Positions 21,945 through 35,140 of a stretch of DNA of 64,000 bases are shown here, one piece after another. A program made the position numbers and the translations under genes. The DNA lies in NCBI GenBank assembly GCA_030248295.1, contig JASANH010001034.1, forward strand, positions 62,001 through 126,000, written 5' to 3'. How positions within the stretch are numbered: position 1 is the stretch's first letter; the number at the start of each line of letters is the position of its first letter. Source of the stretch: Mesodorylaimus sp. YZB2_4 (lineage: Eukaryota; Nematoda; Enoplea; Dorylaimida; Dorylaimidae). The notes under the pieces were generated by a model. That model was not told where the DNA came from and did not search any database. It saw only the letters and a list, made by a program, of their open reading frames with translations.

Positions 21945-24900
21945 ATGTCATCGTCATCATTAGCGGCGAGTAGTGGCCAGAAAATGACAACAGCACTAAA
22001 GAAAGTGAAAGGAAATTTAGAACGTTTATTCGAAAAGAATTTAACGGATATGATTCGAGGCATCCGAAATAACAAGGAAAACGAAGTAATTCGATATTTT
22101 TTAAAACCGTTTGTTAGATAAGATTAGGTGCATAAAAATTATTGGTTTCAGGCTAAATTTATTTCTCAATGTATCGAAGAAATCAAACAAGAACTGAAAC
22201 AGGATAATATTGCAGTCAAAGCAAATGCGGTGGCAAAATTGTCTTATGTGAGTTTTATTTACGGTTTGTACGTATCGCATGGAAAGACAGGTCTCCGCAA
22301 TGCGATCGGAATTCGTGAATGTACATACTGCTCAAATTTTAGTCCCCTTGATTGAATTTTCCCCAATTTTCATCCCGTCTATGTACTCTGATTTTGTCTG
22401 ACGCTAGTAGCACGAATGAATAATCTGTTGTTTCGCAGCTCCAAATGTTGGGTTACGACATCAGCTGGGCGGCATTTAACATAATTGAGGTGATGAGCTC
22501 GACGAAATTCACATTCAAGGTTAGCAAGTTGTCTTTATAGTCCTATTTGCAATTTTTTGAAATCTTGCTATTTTTCATTTTGACTTTAATCCATCAAAAA
22601 TTAATTCAGATCTTTCCATCTTTTCAGAGAATTGGTTATTTAGCCGCCTCGCAAAGTTTTAATGAACAAACGGAAGTTCTAATGTTGACGACGAATTTGA
22701 TTCGGAAAGATTTGAATAGTGCAGTGTTATACGAATCGGGCGTAGCATTGGGTGGATTATCGTGTTTTGTGACACCTGATTTAGCACGCGATCTAGCGAA
22801 TGATGTGGTCACGTTGGTAAGTGCAGGACACCAAAGTCAGCTCATGTGGTCACACGAGAATGTGGGGAGGCGTGGCTTACATTTTCGAATGCCTTTTATT
22901 AAAAAATTTTAAAATTTCTTGCTGCTCATAACTGTAGTTTCTGAAAAGTATGTATCTGGTACAATAGCAAAAAAGCAAAGGATCGTTTTTCATTTCAGCT
23001 AACGTCCAGCAAGCCTTACATTCGGAAAAGGGCGTGCTTACTATTGTACAAGGTCTTCTTACGTTATCCCGATGCTCTTCGGCCAACATTCGCTCGGCTG
23101 AAGGAGAAGTTGGAAGATCCTGATCCAGGTGAGCGAAAAAGGGATTCTGGGATCAGTGCGGCTGGGCTACACCCTTGTCCAGTTCGATCTCAGAAAATGC
23201 AGGTTTAGCTGTATCTTGAACATCATCCGCATCTTGAGTTTGTCAGACGAGTAATGCCGCTTAATTTTTATGAGGCGTGTAAATCATTGATATGCTAGAC
23301 CGTTTTCTCACAAGGCTGGATAACTTTGAAAACCTGGTAAAGTAAGGAAATCCGAGAAGTGCCTGCAGAACCTGGGAAAATAAAAATTTTTGAGCCAAAA
23401 TCAGGCAAAACTGAGAGGTTGCATTTCGAGTCACCCACCTCTTCTATTCACCTGGTAGCCATGCTGGAAGTCATGGAATCAGCCAAAGTTGATTTTGTAA
23501 TCGTCAGATAGTATCGGGAAAAAATCAAGTTTTTTGTCTGGAAAACCTTGTAAAATCTAGTAAAATCATTTCTCGCTCCTTGTGTGAACCCTGGGGCTTG
23601 GTCGGTTAAATAACTGTTATGCCCCCCCCCCCTGCGTGGCTTTGGATTATCAAGGATATAATCAAGGAGTTGGTTAGTTGGCAGGTATAGGTTTCAAGGC
23701 CTCAGACACTAGGACAAAGAGTTCCAGTTGAGACTAAGTTTGCGTAGGTTACAATTATACAGTGCACGAATGGTAGATGCTATTACTCTTAGGTGTGCAA
23801 TCGGCCGCCGTCAATGTGATTTGCGAATTGGCGAGAAAGAATCCAAAGAATTATTTGTCTCTGGCACCAGTTTTCTTCAAATTGATGACATCGTCGACCA
23901 ATAATTGGATGTTAATAAAAATTATTAAATTGGTAAGTGCTATCAGAGTTGGTGATGGTGGTTGATTGGCTGAGAAACACTGTAGTGATGAATGCTTTAG
24001 CGAATGGCCATATCGATCGCCTGATCAGGCTGATCGATTTGAATATATCGATCATAGTCTCATCAGGTCGATCAGCTGTCTAAGCATGTCGATCGATTTT
24101 CTAATAAGATCGTGTAAATAGGGAGGCAAATTTTGCCAAGCAGAGGAGCTAATCATAACCAGTGTCAAAAATTATTGTTTCGATGAACTGTTTGTTCTTG
24201 GTTGCAGTTTGGAGCATTAACGCCATTGGAACCGAGATTGGGGAAGAAATTGATCGAACCATTGACGAATTTGATTAATAGGTGAGGAATGGTATTTTGA
24301 TAAGTCCCTTGGGGTACGATTGTGAATTTATGGTTTGACGGTTCTAGCACGTCGGCAATGTCGCTGCTTTACGAGTGTATCAATACGGTGATTGCTGGTA
24401 AGTGGCTCGGGGCTGTCGGCAGAAACTGGACAGGCGGATAAATCAGGAAATAGAAATGGTTTGGACAGTGGTTGTCGAGCCAGATACCCTACTATGGCAG
24501 GGATAAGTAGTCAGAGACTGGGAATGACTGTGTGCATGGCAAGAGTGACTAGGTTGGCCATGAGATTTCTTGTGAGGTGATGCTAGGGTCTGAATTCCTC
24601 AACTTTTTACAGCAGCAGTTTGTGTTCTAGTTCTGATATCGATTTCATCCGAAGCTCCCGGGGATCATTCGGCTAGCATACAATTGTGCGTGCAGAAATT
24701 GAGCGTTTTGATCGAAGACACGGATCAGAATTGTGAGTGTCCGATTTGGTGTTGGAGATATGGCCAGTACAGGATACTTTGTCATTTCAGTGAAGTATCT
24801 GGGTTTGCTGGCCATGGGAAGGATTCTAATGACTCATCCGAAAGCTGTTCAAGCGCACAAGGATCTCGTTTTGGCGTGTTTGGACGACAAGGACGAGAGT

Positions 24901-27900
24901 ATTCGGTTGCGAGCATTGGATCTATTGTACGGCATGGTGAGTCGGTGTCGCGTTACGATATGCATGCATGGAATCTGATGATAGGGATACAGATATGTGG
25001 TAAAGACTAGGAGGTGAAGGGCGGACTTCGTTGTGGGAAGCAGAGGCAGGTTTGATGCAACTGGTTTTTCGTGTTAGGAATCGAGTCATCAAATATTTAT
25101 GCATGAATTTCTTATCTGATCGATTTCTCACTCACGAACTAGCATAGTCATGGAAGCTGTTTGGCTAAGGATAGGTGGGAAGGTGGTTAGATATAGGACG
25201 CGTAGGGTTTCTATCTGCTTTGACCTGGCGTTCGACCGGGCCCCGACCCCGAAAAATTATGGGCGGGGTCGGGATTTAAAAATTGTATGCTAACAGTAAG
25301 GGCAAATAGACGATTTTCTCGAGTTAGCTAGCAAAGATGGAATGTAAAGATCAGGAAAATTCTGACGAGGAGGAAAATATGGAATCTGAGCCAGAGGGTG
25401 TATCAGATAACGATGAAGAATAGGAGTGAAGAAGACTCTGGATGGACCTATTTACATATAGCTCGAATGCTCAGACGCTCGCTCACTTTGTTCTCATTTA
25501 GTCTATAAGAAATGCATTATTGCTCGTCTAAAATATTGTTTTTTCCCAAGGGAAAAAGTAGGTAATACTCAATATCCGCTACAAGTACTACAGTCAACCC
25601 CGACCCCAGAAATGGTTGACCCCGGTCGAACGCTACTGACCAACCACGAAGACACGCGATGTGAAAAGACGAATTTCGCAGATTGGTATGTCTTGTTGAT
25701 TTGCAGGTATCGAAGAAGAACATAATGGAGATTGTGAAACGCCTGTTACAACATCACGTGACAGCTGAGGGCTCGGTGTATCGGGATGAACTATTGGCCA
25801 AGATCATACAAATATGCTCGCATAATAATTATCAATATATCACAAATTTTGAGTGGTAAGTCGAGGCTCACACACCCAGGAAGCCCCTCAGGCACTGGAC
25901 ACGGGAACAGGGTGGGATGGGAGTGTGTGACGGTTGGAAATAATGCATTGGCTGGTGGTCATTTCAGGTACGTCAGCGTCCTGGTCGAACTGACCAGAGT
26001 GGAGGGAACGAAGCACGGATTATTGATCGCTGAGCAAATGTTGGACGTGGCGGTGCGTGTGCAATCGATTCGTCATTTCGCCGTATCCCAAATGGCGTTA
26101 TTGATTGAGAATGCGCAAATTCTGTTGAGCGGTAGTGCGCAGCATCGAAGTAGTATGTGCGAAGTGTTGTACGCGGCGGCTTGGATTTGTGGTGAATACG
26201 CCGAGTAAGTGCTGAGGTGTGAGTGGGGCAGTCAGGCGGATGGGCTGTCAGTTGATAACGAGAGGCTTGGTCAGAATACCGATTAGGACTGAGCACGGGA
26301 TTACAGTAAGGGTTGTGGAGGAAAGGGGTACGAAATATCGGAGCGAGTACTGTGGGTGTATTATGTGTCGTGGATTAGTAGGGCGATAGAAGCAAAACGT
26401 CGAAAACAGAGTAAGAAAGAAGAGTGAGCACATGCACGCACGTACGATTCCCATACCTAATCCCTATTGCTGTAGATGCATGAGGGTTCGAGCAGCATGC
26501 CACTCGTAAAGGAGCAATCGTTTTAGCGCAGATCAGAACCCAGCTGCAGAGAACGTGGGATAGCAGCGAGTAGGTTAGAACAGGGCCCTGAAAATGAGGT
26601 GTGTGAACTGACGAAAGGCATGGAAGTGGAAATGTTAGTGAGTTTTACTTGTTTTTCTGAGCGCTAATTGCTGTTTATTGCTCTAGGCATCTACGAAATC
26701 CTCAAAACGTATTGGAAAGTTTGCTGCGGACGAAAGTGGGTCACATGCCGGGCCATATTCAAAGCATATTTATTCAGAATATAGGTAAGAGACCCCTGCA
26801 AGGTTGGGCCTTACTGCTCAGTTAGCGGTGTGATCTGCGGATGGGTAAAACATCTGCTGGAGTGTTTTATGTCCCTTTATCCTTGAGTGTCTTGCTGCGA
26901 TTGGTGACGTGATGGAAACGCAGCATCGACCGATTCAGCCCTGTATCCTGATACCGGGCCAATTAAAAAAAATGTTGCTGCAGCGATGAGATTACTGGCA
27001 CGATTGGACCTCCTTGAACTGTTTTGTTTCCTCGCTCCAACGAGACAAAGGAGAACTGACCAGTGCCGAAAGCGGGATTTTATGTGGGCTTGAGAGAAAA
27101 GATGGGACTTGATGCTTATAGTTGTGTGCCTCTACAATAATTCCTAGCAGATAATGTGCGGTAAATTTGAATTGTCGATCCGGCTGATGCAGGTCGGATC
27201 GGCAGATGGGTTCGGCCCGATTGTTTGATGCTGGAACTGTAGACTAATATGACAGTGAGGTTTGGGCTGCCTTTACTGTAGGCAATCTAACATAGCCATA
27301 GTTTACAGCTATGAATGGCATGTTAATTTGAATTCTTGGCTTCTTATTGGCTGACAGATCTCTCATTCACGACCCTGTGAGTCGTTGATGGTGCGTGATT
27401 GTGTTCTGCATTTTTAGCTAAGCTGTATTCGATGCTGTTGATCGATGCGGAGAAGGAGGAAGATTGGGACAAGATATTCAGTTTGGATAATCTGCTATTG
27501 AGCAAGCTACCGCAATACGAACAAAGCGAGTGTTTGGAAGTGCAGGAAAGAGTAAGTTGATGGGGCTGTGTGATGCAGGGTTACTGGATTGGTAATTTGG
27601 GTCTTGATTGCTCAATCGTGGGGGATATTTTGTGGTTCATGGGGATGTAAGCTGGGTGACAAAGATGGTTCCAGGGTCTGACAACGGAAGTGGGTACCTA
27701 TACGAATAGGCAGCGTACATTGCCGTTGTGTTCCCAGTAGTAGTGTAGTAGGGAATAGTGCCCCCACCCGTCTGTGGAGTATCATGCATAGACTCTGGCT
27801 GGGGGTTTACATTGCATGTAGAGTGTCAAAGTAAGGGTAAGGACTTGACTGTTTGTAGTTGTAGGTGCCTGATCATAGATATATATATATACGAACGTGT

Positions 27901-30900
27901 TTTGCTTATTCCAGGCTTGTACAATCGTGCAATTAATGCGCCAAATTGACAAACTGCACAAAAATAACGAATTGGTTGGAGATGATGTGGCGTCATTGTT
28001 CGAAGGGGAATTGATACCAGTGGCACCGAAAGCGCAACGTAAAGTTCCTGTTCCGAATGGGTATGTTGTATTTTGGATTCGATCCATTATATTAGCGACT
28101 GTAAATGGATTTTAGATTGGATTTGGACGCTTGGATTAACGAACCTCCGCCCGAATCGAGCAGCGAGAGTGAACCAGAAATAGAGACGAAACCACTGGGC
28201 GCCGTGGCATCGACGGAATTTTTTGTGAGGCAGCCGCAAGAACAAGAGGCTAAAAAACGACACGAACCGACCGACGAGGAACTGAGCAAGGTATTGATTA
28301 ACGTGTGTGAGGAGCTGGGTCGGGATTATGCGGGTGAAGTGCGAGCGGCAATTGGGGGATGACGAATCTGGACTACGGGCCCGGCTGATTTTGTAGTTTT
28401 GGAAGTAGATGAGCAAGATGGTGTGTTTTGTGAGGTTGAAATGGTATCTGTCGCCCAGCTAGGCGGGAAGCGAAATCGAGGAGTAGTGGGCTTGGCTGGT
28501 TAGCATAGACTGTAATAGCAATGGCACGTTGGTAGAGTAAGAGTCAATAGAGCAACTTGTGTTCAAGGAACTGTTCTTTCGCTGACCATGCTTATTCGAG
28601 AGTAGGGAGAGATACAGTGATCGTCAAGCTCCCGCCTTTGTAACGCGTTCTCGGTTTACACCATTCTTCACTTTGTCTTACAGCTCCGTCAGCAACGTTT
28701 GGCCGAAGTGGAGAGCAATCCTCACTATTTGAAATCATCTGGAGGTGTGGCGAAAGCGCGACGACCTGACGGATTGCGTAGGAATTCATCGACTGATAGC
28801 AAATTACCTGCCGTGGTCTCGTTGGATTTGCAAAGCCCGTTGGACATACCAGGTAGGCATACATGGGAGAATGGGGGAAGAGCAGTGGTGGATGCGTGGC
28901 CTTGCAGGCATGGTCGGATTGAACAAGTATATGGAACAACAGCAGAAGACTATGAGTTGGAAGAAGGCAAAGAAAGAAAAGAAATCGAAAGAGGGAGAAA
29001 AGAAGAAAAAAGGAAAGAAAAAAGGTGCTGCTGCCGATGAGTCGAGTGACGAAGCCGAGGCGGAACCAGTCGTGCACGAAGTTTATCGAGACGCTGGGGA
29101 GATGCCGGAAGGAGCCAAGTCCACTGATGAGGATGAGCCGTCGACGAAGGAGGATCCGTACAGGGCATTGGATATCAATCTGGACGAGTAAGTAGGCTTG
29201 GCAGAGTGCCGATCATGCTCGACGTACTGCGACGGGCAGATACTGAGGGGCGTCGAGTCAAGTAGATAGAGGGTATAGCGAGAGCTAGGGAGGGTGTGGG
29301 GAGGGTTGGTGAGACGGGTGAAGAGGGGTTTGTGTGGGCTCTGTGAAAGAGGGCAGTGCTTTTGAAACTGAATGCAGGAGTGTTTGAAGGTGGCCCCATA
29401 TAATCTGCTTCACGCTTTGTGTTTCAGGCCTCTTCGCGACGAGGAGAAATTGCCCGTACCGCAGCATCGGTTCTCATCGCCCAAAGACGAGGATTTACCG
29501 AAATTTCCTAAATCTAAAAAAGATCGATCGCCGTCATCGATTACGTCGCCGACTTCGCCACAGACGGAAGTGAAAGAGAAGAAAAAGAAAGTGAGTAAAA
29601 AGGCCCCTAAAGACGAAGAAGGAGTGAAAAAAAAGAAGAAAACGACGAAAGAAAGTGGAACGAAGGTGGCCGATGAGAGTGGGAAGAAAGTTAAAAAAGA
29701 AAAAGCTAAGTCGAAGGACGCGGATCTGGTGGCGAAGAAAGTGGAGGCGAAACCGATGGTCGACGATATCGATTTATGGTTGAACGATAGTGCGGAGAAT
29801 GGACTGGTGAAGAAAGCCCACGAGCAGCAGGTGGTGGTGACCGCCGTAGATGAAGGCGCAAGTGCAGAGAAGAAGGTGAGCATGTGTGAGGCCAATGGGG
29901 GTATGTGGAGGGACTAGTAGGGTACAACGGACAGGGTAATAACGGCAGGGTCTGCTGGAGAGATTGAGGTAGGATAGGCCTCAAATAGATGAAGAAGGGG
30001 CAGGCATTAATTGGGCAGAAATAAAGTAAACGAGAATGGTAATGTGCAACACCTACATGTGCAACCATTTATCTTTCTCGGTCTGTTCTGGGAGGTTTGC
30101 ATATCGTAGCTGTCAGATTTTAGACGCCTGTACCTGTTTTCAGAAATCGAAATCCAAAAAGGAACCTAGAAAGAAATCGACCAGTGGAAGTGGAAAGAAA
30201 GAGAAAAAGAGCGCACTTTTGGCAGCACTGACGGAAACGGCTGATAATTCTCAATTACGCGTACACGATCGAGCCGATTACGAAGAAGCGTCAGGAGCGT
30301 GTAAGACTGGATTTATGGAGGGAGATGATTTTTGAAACTTCGACGAAGGAGCATTTCAGGCACACCGAGTCGTCAAGAATGTACGAGTAGTCCGGGCACA
30401 CCTCAACATCCAGTTGGTGCGGCTGACGACGAGCCATCGCCCGCGCCAACGCCTGCACCAGAGCTGAGTTCCTACCGCGCGTTGGCTGAAAATCAGCATG
30501 TTAAATTGGTGAGTAGACGGCGGGAGGGGGAGCTGATGTGAAGTCACCGCGGAGGGACGCGTTAGGACGGGAAGGATAGATGCTAAGTTGAGGTGAGGCT
30601 CATTTGTGAGTAAAGTACAGTCGAGACTTGATAATTTTGCCGTCTTTACTGTAAAAGATCGCTGTAGTGTGAAACTAGGGCTTATACTGAAAGCAAGATT
30701 GGGGGTGCCCGTCGCATTTTATATTCTAGTGAGACGAGCTCTGCTCTTCATGGCTCGCTTGTGAGTTGATCTAGATGTTCGCATGTCGCAGAGTGTAGCA
30801 GACTCTGCTTCTTGTACTGTTGCTTAAAATAGTAGGCTACTTACCTCCCCTCCCCCTATGGGTGCGTGTAACGGGTGTACTGTAGTGATCGCGAGGGTGG

Positions 30901-33305
30901 GTGTTATTCAGTACGGCCCTCCCTGCTAACCCCTGTATGTGCCTAATTGTTTGGTGTATGCTCAGTTTCTAACGAGGGTTTGCTTTAGAGCTACGAAACG
31001 AAAGTGAGCGCGGGTGATAGTCATCAAGTATTGGTCGCTGTGGTCATGACCAATTTGACGGATAAGCAATTGAAACAATTGGAATTTAATGTTTTGGACT
31101 CGTTGAATACGAAGTTGATTAGAGAGGTGAGTGTGGTGGGTGGGGTGAAGTGGTTGTCGAGGCAGAATGAAGGGATTAGGACTGAGGAGGGCAGGAAACT
31201 GGACTGGACAAGGGGCAGACTGATTAAGGATTGTAGTGATAGTCTCCCAGATAAGAAGTGCACACGTTTCTAGCATAACAGCTTTTGGCTATGAATGTTG
31301 GAGAATAAACTGGGATGTTTGGGGGTGAGAATGTTTTTTGTTGCAGACAACTACGAACGGAGGGGGCGTTGCCATACCATTCGTTTTGTTACCGTCATCG
31401 TCGAACGAGCACCAGTTCAAGTTTTCTGTGCAAGCCATCAATATGCCGCAGAAGCTGAGAGGCACGCTTACCTACTCTGTTATGGTGAGTCATGTGCATG
31501 GTTTGGGGGAGAGGGTGGAGAGGAAGTGGTACTGTTTTAGTCGGACGATGGCACCATTCCGGATAAGCTTGACTTCCATTTACGATTACCCTGCGTGGCG
31601 TTCACAGTCCCCGTATCGGCGAGCAAGTGAGTGTGAAGGCTGGGCGGGGACTTGTCGTGGAAGCATAGAGGATGGTTGGCAGGAATGGAGGGGCTAATGA
31701 GGAGACCTGAAGGGTTGGACTGGATATGTGGTCATTTGGGAGGATATCGCGATGGATATCGGTTCTACGTAATCTAAAATATATTTTAAGGGATAAACCA
31801 GGTTTGAATGCGAACTAGGTGGTGGGATACCCTCTGTCTGCGTGCTGGCTGAGACTCCGTTTAGCGCTAATGTGCGGTGATATCAACCGTGCCTGTAAAG
31901 CAACTTCTGACACATGGAGCAGGAGAAACAATGTCTGCTTGGATTGTACAGTATGGATATCAGTGCAGTTTAATACCATAAACCAAGGTTTTATATTCAA
32001 TTTAATAGCGATTATGCCAATTTATGACAGTTTTCTGCCCAATTATGGATGCTCCTTTGAATGAGCTGTAGTATCTATCGATAGCTTAGAAAGCGGTTTT
32101 GTTGTTTTTGATAATCGACCAAACTCAAAAATTACCGAGTTCTCTCAAATGCAAATTATCTAAAAAATGTTAAAGTATTTCTCTGCCGGGCTGGTAAATA
32201 ATCATAGAAAATTAGTTTTATTCTTTTCCTTTCGAATCTTCCATTTCTCATCCATTATTTCCAATGCCTGCTGTGGATTCCGAACGTTTTTTAAATGTCT
32301 TCGATGAATTATGGCCAAGATGGCCTTCATTTTAGGAATTCGTTCGCCACACTGTTAACGAGCGGCGAGTTGTCATCGAAAAATAGCGTAAAATTGGCAA
32401 CTTCGGACCCGTTTCAAATTGTTTTGACAAAAATATGTTTCCACGCTCATTTCACAATTGTCGAACGCGTGGATGGCTCGGCTTCGTTATATTGTCAAAC
32501 CATACAAGAGCAGCCGTTGTGTCTTCTAGTCAAACAGCAGGTAAACGGACGGGATGGGGATAAGGTGCGTCGCGCGCAGCTAAGGTTCGGGTCTTATCGA
32601 TATTCTAAAATCGAATATCGGTTTTTGTTGATTTTCGGATCATAGATCGATTTTATCGATCATAGATTTTCCAATTTTTAAAGTGATTACGGATTATACT
32701 AGATCGGTTTTTAACGATTTGAGATTGGTAGTGAGTGGAATTTTTATAGTTTCAGTTTGATCGCCGTGCTGATTTTGATCAGACTGTATTCCTTTTGAAA
32801 TCAAAGAATCAATTGGGTTATTTTATAAGTTTTTACACCCGATCAGAGATAGCTGATATCAAAGCTTGATAAACTGATTTGGTATTTGAGCTTCGTGTTG
32901 ATTTTTTACTTTTCAAATTTTCAATTTTTTTGTCAGATATTGTTGTCTGCATCTCCCACAAACGAGTCGAGAATCGATTTAGTGACTCGTAGTTTCGCGT
33001 AAAATCCGACAAATCGTTAGCTATTTTGCTAGTGATCTATCGATTCAGTGTATTTATCTTGTTAAAATCGATTTTTATTGCTATTGAATGAAAAATCGAT
33101 ATTTATTCAATAGCAATTCGAAATCCAAACAGTATCTATCAGTTGGCAGTTTGTGTAGGTTCGAATATTCTGTTGATATATCTGATAAGAATTGTTTCAG
33201 GGCGACACGGTGCAAATCGATGGTAAATCAACGGACGCGCAATTGTTGTCATACGTGCTCCAAGAGATTCGGGAATTATTGGCAGAAAACTCGACAACGC
33301 GATAA
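21945..33305 (+). CDS. AP3D1: AP3D1, delta subunit of the AP-3 adaptor complex
   Basis: AP-3 sorts cargo from endosomes to lysosomes and lysosome-related organelles; delta is a large trunk subunit. I place 26 coding exons, first 21945-22085, last 33201-33305, summing to 1320 residues. The N-terminal armadillo-like trunk shows LTDMIRGIRNNKENEAKFIS, KANAVAKLSYLQMLGYDISW, LGYLAASQSF-type text (IGYLAASQSF), and LALSCLDDKD-type text (LVLACLDDKDESIRLRALDL). The hinge (exons 18-20, 28908-30300) is extremely rich in Lys and Glu. The ear ends with TKICFHAHFTIVERVDGSAS and LCLLVKQQ-GDTVQIDGKSTD, matching the end of animal AP3D1. The exon 24-25 junction (31626 to 32336) is set by phase. Intron 25 (32541-33200) is strikingly rich in ATCGAT words; intron 10 carries a GC-rich TIR element and intron 5 a dispersed repeat. 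Confidence 0.96.
25229..25632. mobile_element. MITE-like element with CGTTCGACCGGG inverted ends
   Basis: CGTTCGACCGGG at 25229-25240 is the exact reverse complement of CCCGGTCGAACG at 25621-25632. Both ends are followed by GGGGTCGGG-like words. It lies in AP3D1 intron 10 and has no coding potential. Its ends resemble those of the element at 61848-61955. No target duplication is clear. Confidence 0.6.
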
Positions 33306-33893
33306 AGTGAGCGATGGGATTATTGATCACAAATGAATTGATTTCTAAGATTCCAGTTACTTCGGAGATTTGCTTGGTTTTTAAGTGACTGATAAGCAAT
33401 CGGGATGATATGGTTTATTGATCGAATTCAGCAATCGATCAATATGAAATTATCGATTGACTAATAATCGATCTGTCTGTTTACCGTGATCAATATAGAC
33501 GCGTTTTATATTTTAGACATTTTTATCTGAGTCCATTTCGTATCTGGCTCGTGGCTGTTGTGGTGTATTCACCTTTCTCTTTTTGGAGGCGAATCTAAAG
33601 TAGGTTGTCTGTGCGTGGTGTGCCATTAGGATATGTGAGATGCGAAGGTGGTCCGTTTTTGATAATGCAATGAAAGTGGGTCGGAGAGGATGAGGTTTGG
33701 TTGATATGCTTACAGGTTTTTCGTTGATTGACATTCCTTCAAGTTTTGGTGTTTGTGGGTTTTCTAAACTTATTGGTATAACTTATGCGAATTGTGAATT
33801 TATGAAATTGTACTTTCCTGAGTGGTGAGACTGTATTTTTGTAGAGTAAAATGGGATTGTGTTACGAGAACCAAATTCACACTGATAAGACTG
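33306..33893. other. Convergent intergenic region AP3D1 / MRPL58
   Basis: This separates the 3' ends of AP3D1 (+) and MRPL58 (-). It contains several ATCGAT-type words (33420-33475) but no recognised gene or clear AATAAA close to either stop codon. Confidence 0.45.
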
Positions 33894-34931
33894 CTAGTCG
33901 TAGTCGTCTACTCGCTTTTCACGTCTCCATTCCCCAGATCGTCGTTTTTCGGTAACTCGTCGTTTTGATGCTGCTTCTTGTCTGAGAAAGGACATTCGAT
34001 TAGTAGTTTAACTTTGTCAAGTTCGAAATCGCAAGTACCTATTCGTCATTATTTTCAATTCTTCTTTCGTTGGTTGCGCATCGATTTCATCTTGAACCTT
34101 TTTTTGTAAATCTTTGATGGATGAGCGTATTTTTTCGAGGCAATCGGCTAAATTCAACGATTGAGAACGAGTACGCTCGCTACGAATAACAAAATAGCCA
34201 TCTTTTGTTATACGATTTTTGTGCTGAAATATGGACATATTTGAATAATGCAAAAATTGACTTCCGAGTTTCTTATGACTGATTGCTAATCAATCGCAGA
34301 GAGCGCTCGACGATCAATGTGACTGATTCGTTCGATTTGACGAGCTCAAAATTGATTTATCAATCAGGTGGTCAACCGGTACCGATCATAACAAACTTTA
34401 CCGTTTCGAAAAATTTTTCCCTCACGGGGGAAGCGATCCAGTCGCATTCATCAACACGAAATCGAACTTCGGCTCTCGTACAATCTGTAAAAAGAATGAG
34501 GTCAAAACCGTGTGAAATATAAGGTGGTTCTGCTAAACCACCAAAATTTGAGGAAGCTACTAAATGGCTCACTTTTATTTACATTCTGTCCACCGGGTGC
34601 ACTGCTCGTCGTGTACGAAATCTCCAATTTTCTCAACGGAACGGTACCGCGATAATTGCCTGTGTCGGCCAATCGTTCCCACGGACCTTGCTAAAAAAGA
34701 AAAACATGAGAAAAAAATGGCAGATGGAAGAGCACTGGTGTAGTTCAGGGGCCAGCAAAAATTGGATTTTGTCCAAGGATAAGTCTGGACTCTTACAATT
34801 GACGTGTCCGACTCAAATTCATCATTTGTTGCATAAAAACGAAAGCACGTATCAGCTTCGCCGATACTATGGTGAGAAGGAAATGTCTTGGGAAATGTAA
34901 GTAGACGAAAAGATGAAACTAATCTCAACAT
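33894..34931 (-). CDS. MRPL58: MRPL58/ICT1, mitochondrial peptidyl-tRNA hydrolase
   Basis: ICT1 is a GGQ-family hydrolase built into the mitochondrial large ribosomal subunit that frees peptides from stalled ribosomes. The minus-strand exons are 34797-34931, 34573-34690, 34402-34484, 34039-34223 and 33894-33981, giving 202 residues (human 206). The catalytic loop SSAPGGQNVNK is intact in exon 2, followed by TRAEVRFRVDECDWIASPVR and SLNLADCLEKIRSSI. The C-terminal tail is strongly basic (KRRVTEKRRSGEWRREKR), as needed to enter the empty mRNA channel. The N-terminus (MLRLVSSFRLLTFPKTFPSH) is basic and acid-free, a plausible mitochondrial targeting signal. The start at 34931 gives this presequence. 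The exon 4 donor (GTACTT) is weak but the phases agree. Confidence 0.95.
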
Positions 34932-35140
34932 GTCCGAAAAATTTTGCAAAGTGTAGGCCGTAGGGCAAATACAGGGAACACGGCAGGCAAGTTTAAAGTA
35001 ATTTTACCGCTTCTAGCAGACATTTGTCATAAGTAGCTATTCCTGGCTGCTGGTAGCGGGAACCAGTGTCTGGAAGCCTTTAGTATCTACTTCTGTAAAT
35101 TTTTGTCAAGTGAGGTGAAAATTTTAAAAATCACCGAGAA
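34932..35140. promoter_or_regulatory. Very short divergent promoter between MRPL58 and the MYST acetyltransferase
   Basis: Only 209 bp separate the two start codons, which face away from each other, so both transcripts must start within or overlap this interval. It is AT-rich without a clear TATA box, consistent with a bidirectional housekeeping promoter. The arrangement is seen directly; promoter function is inferred. Confidence 0.6.

Noticed and set aside
23623-23632. C run in AP3D1 intron 5 as a fourth CAACATCGC element
   Set aside because: Only the C run is present; neither the inverted ends nor the internal phrases occur nearby.
29410-29895. A 161-codon Phe/Ser-rich minus-strand frame
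   Set aside because: It is the complement of the Lys/Glu-rich AP3D1 hinge (exon 19); its composition is an artefact of the sense coding.
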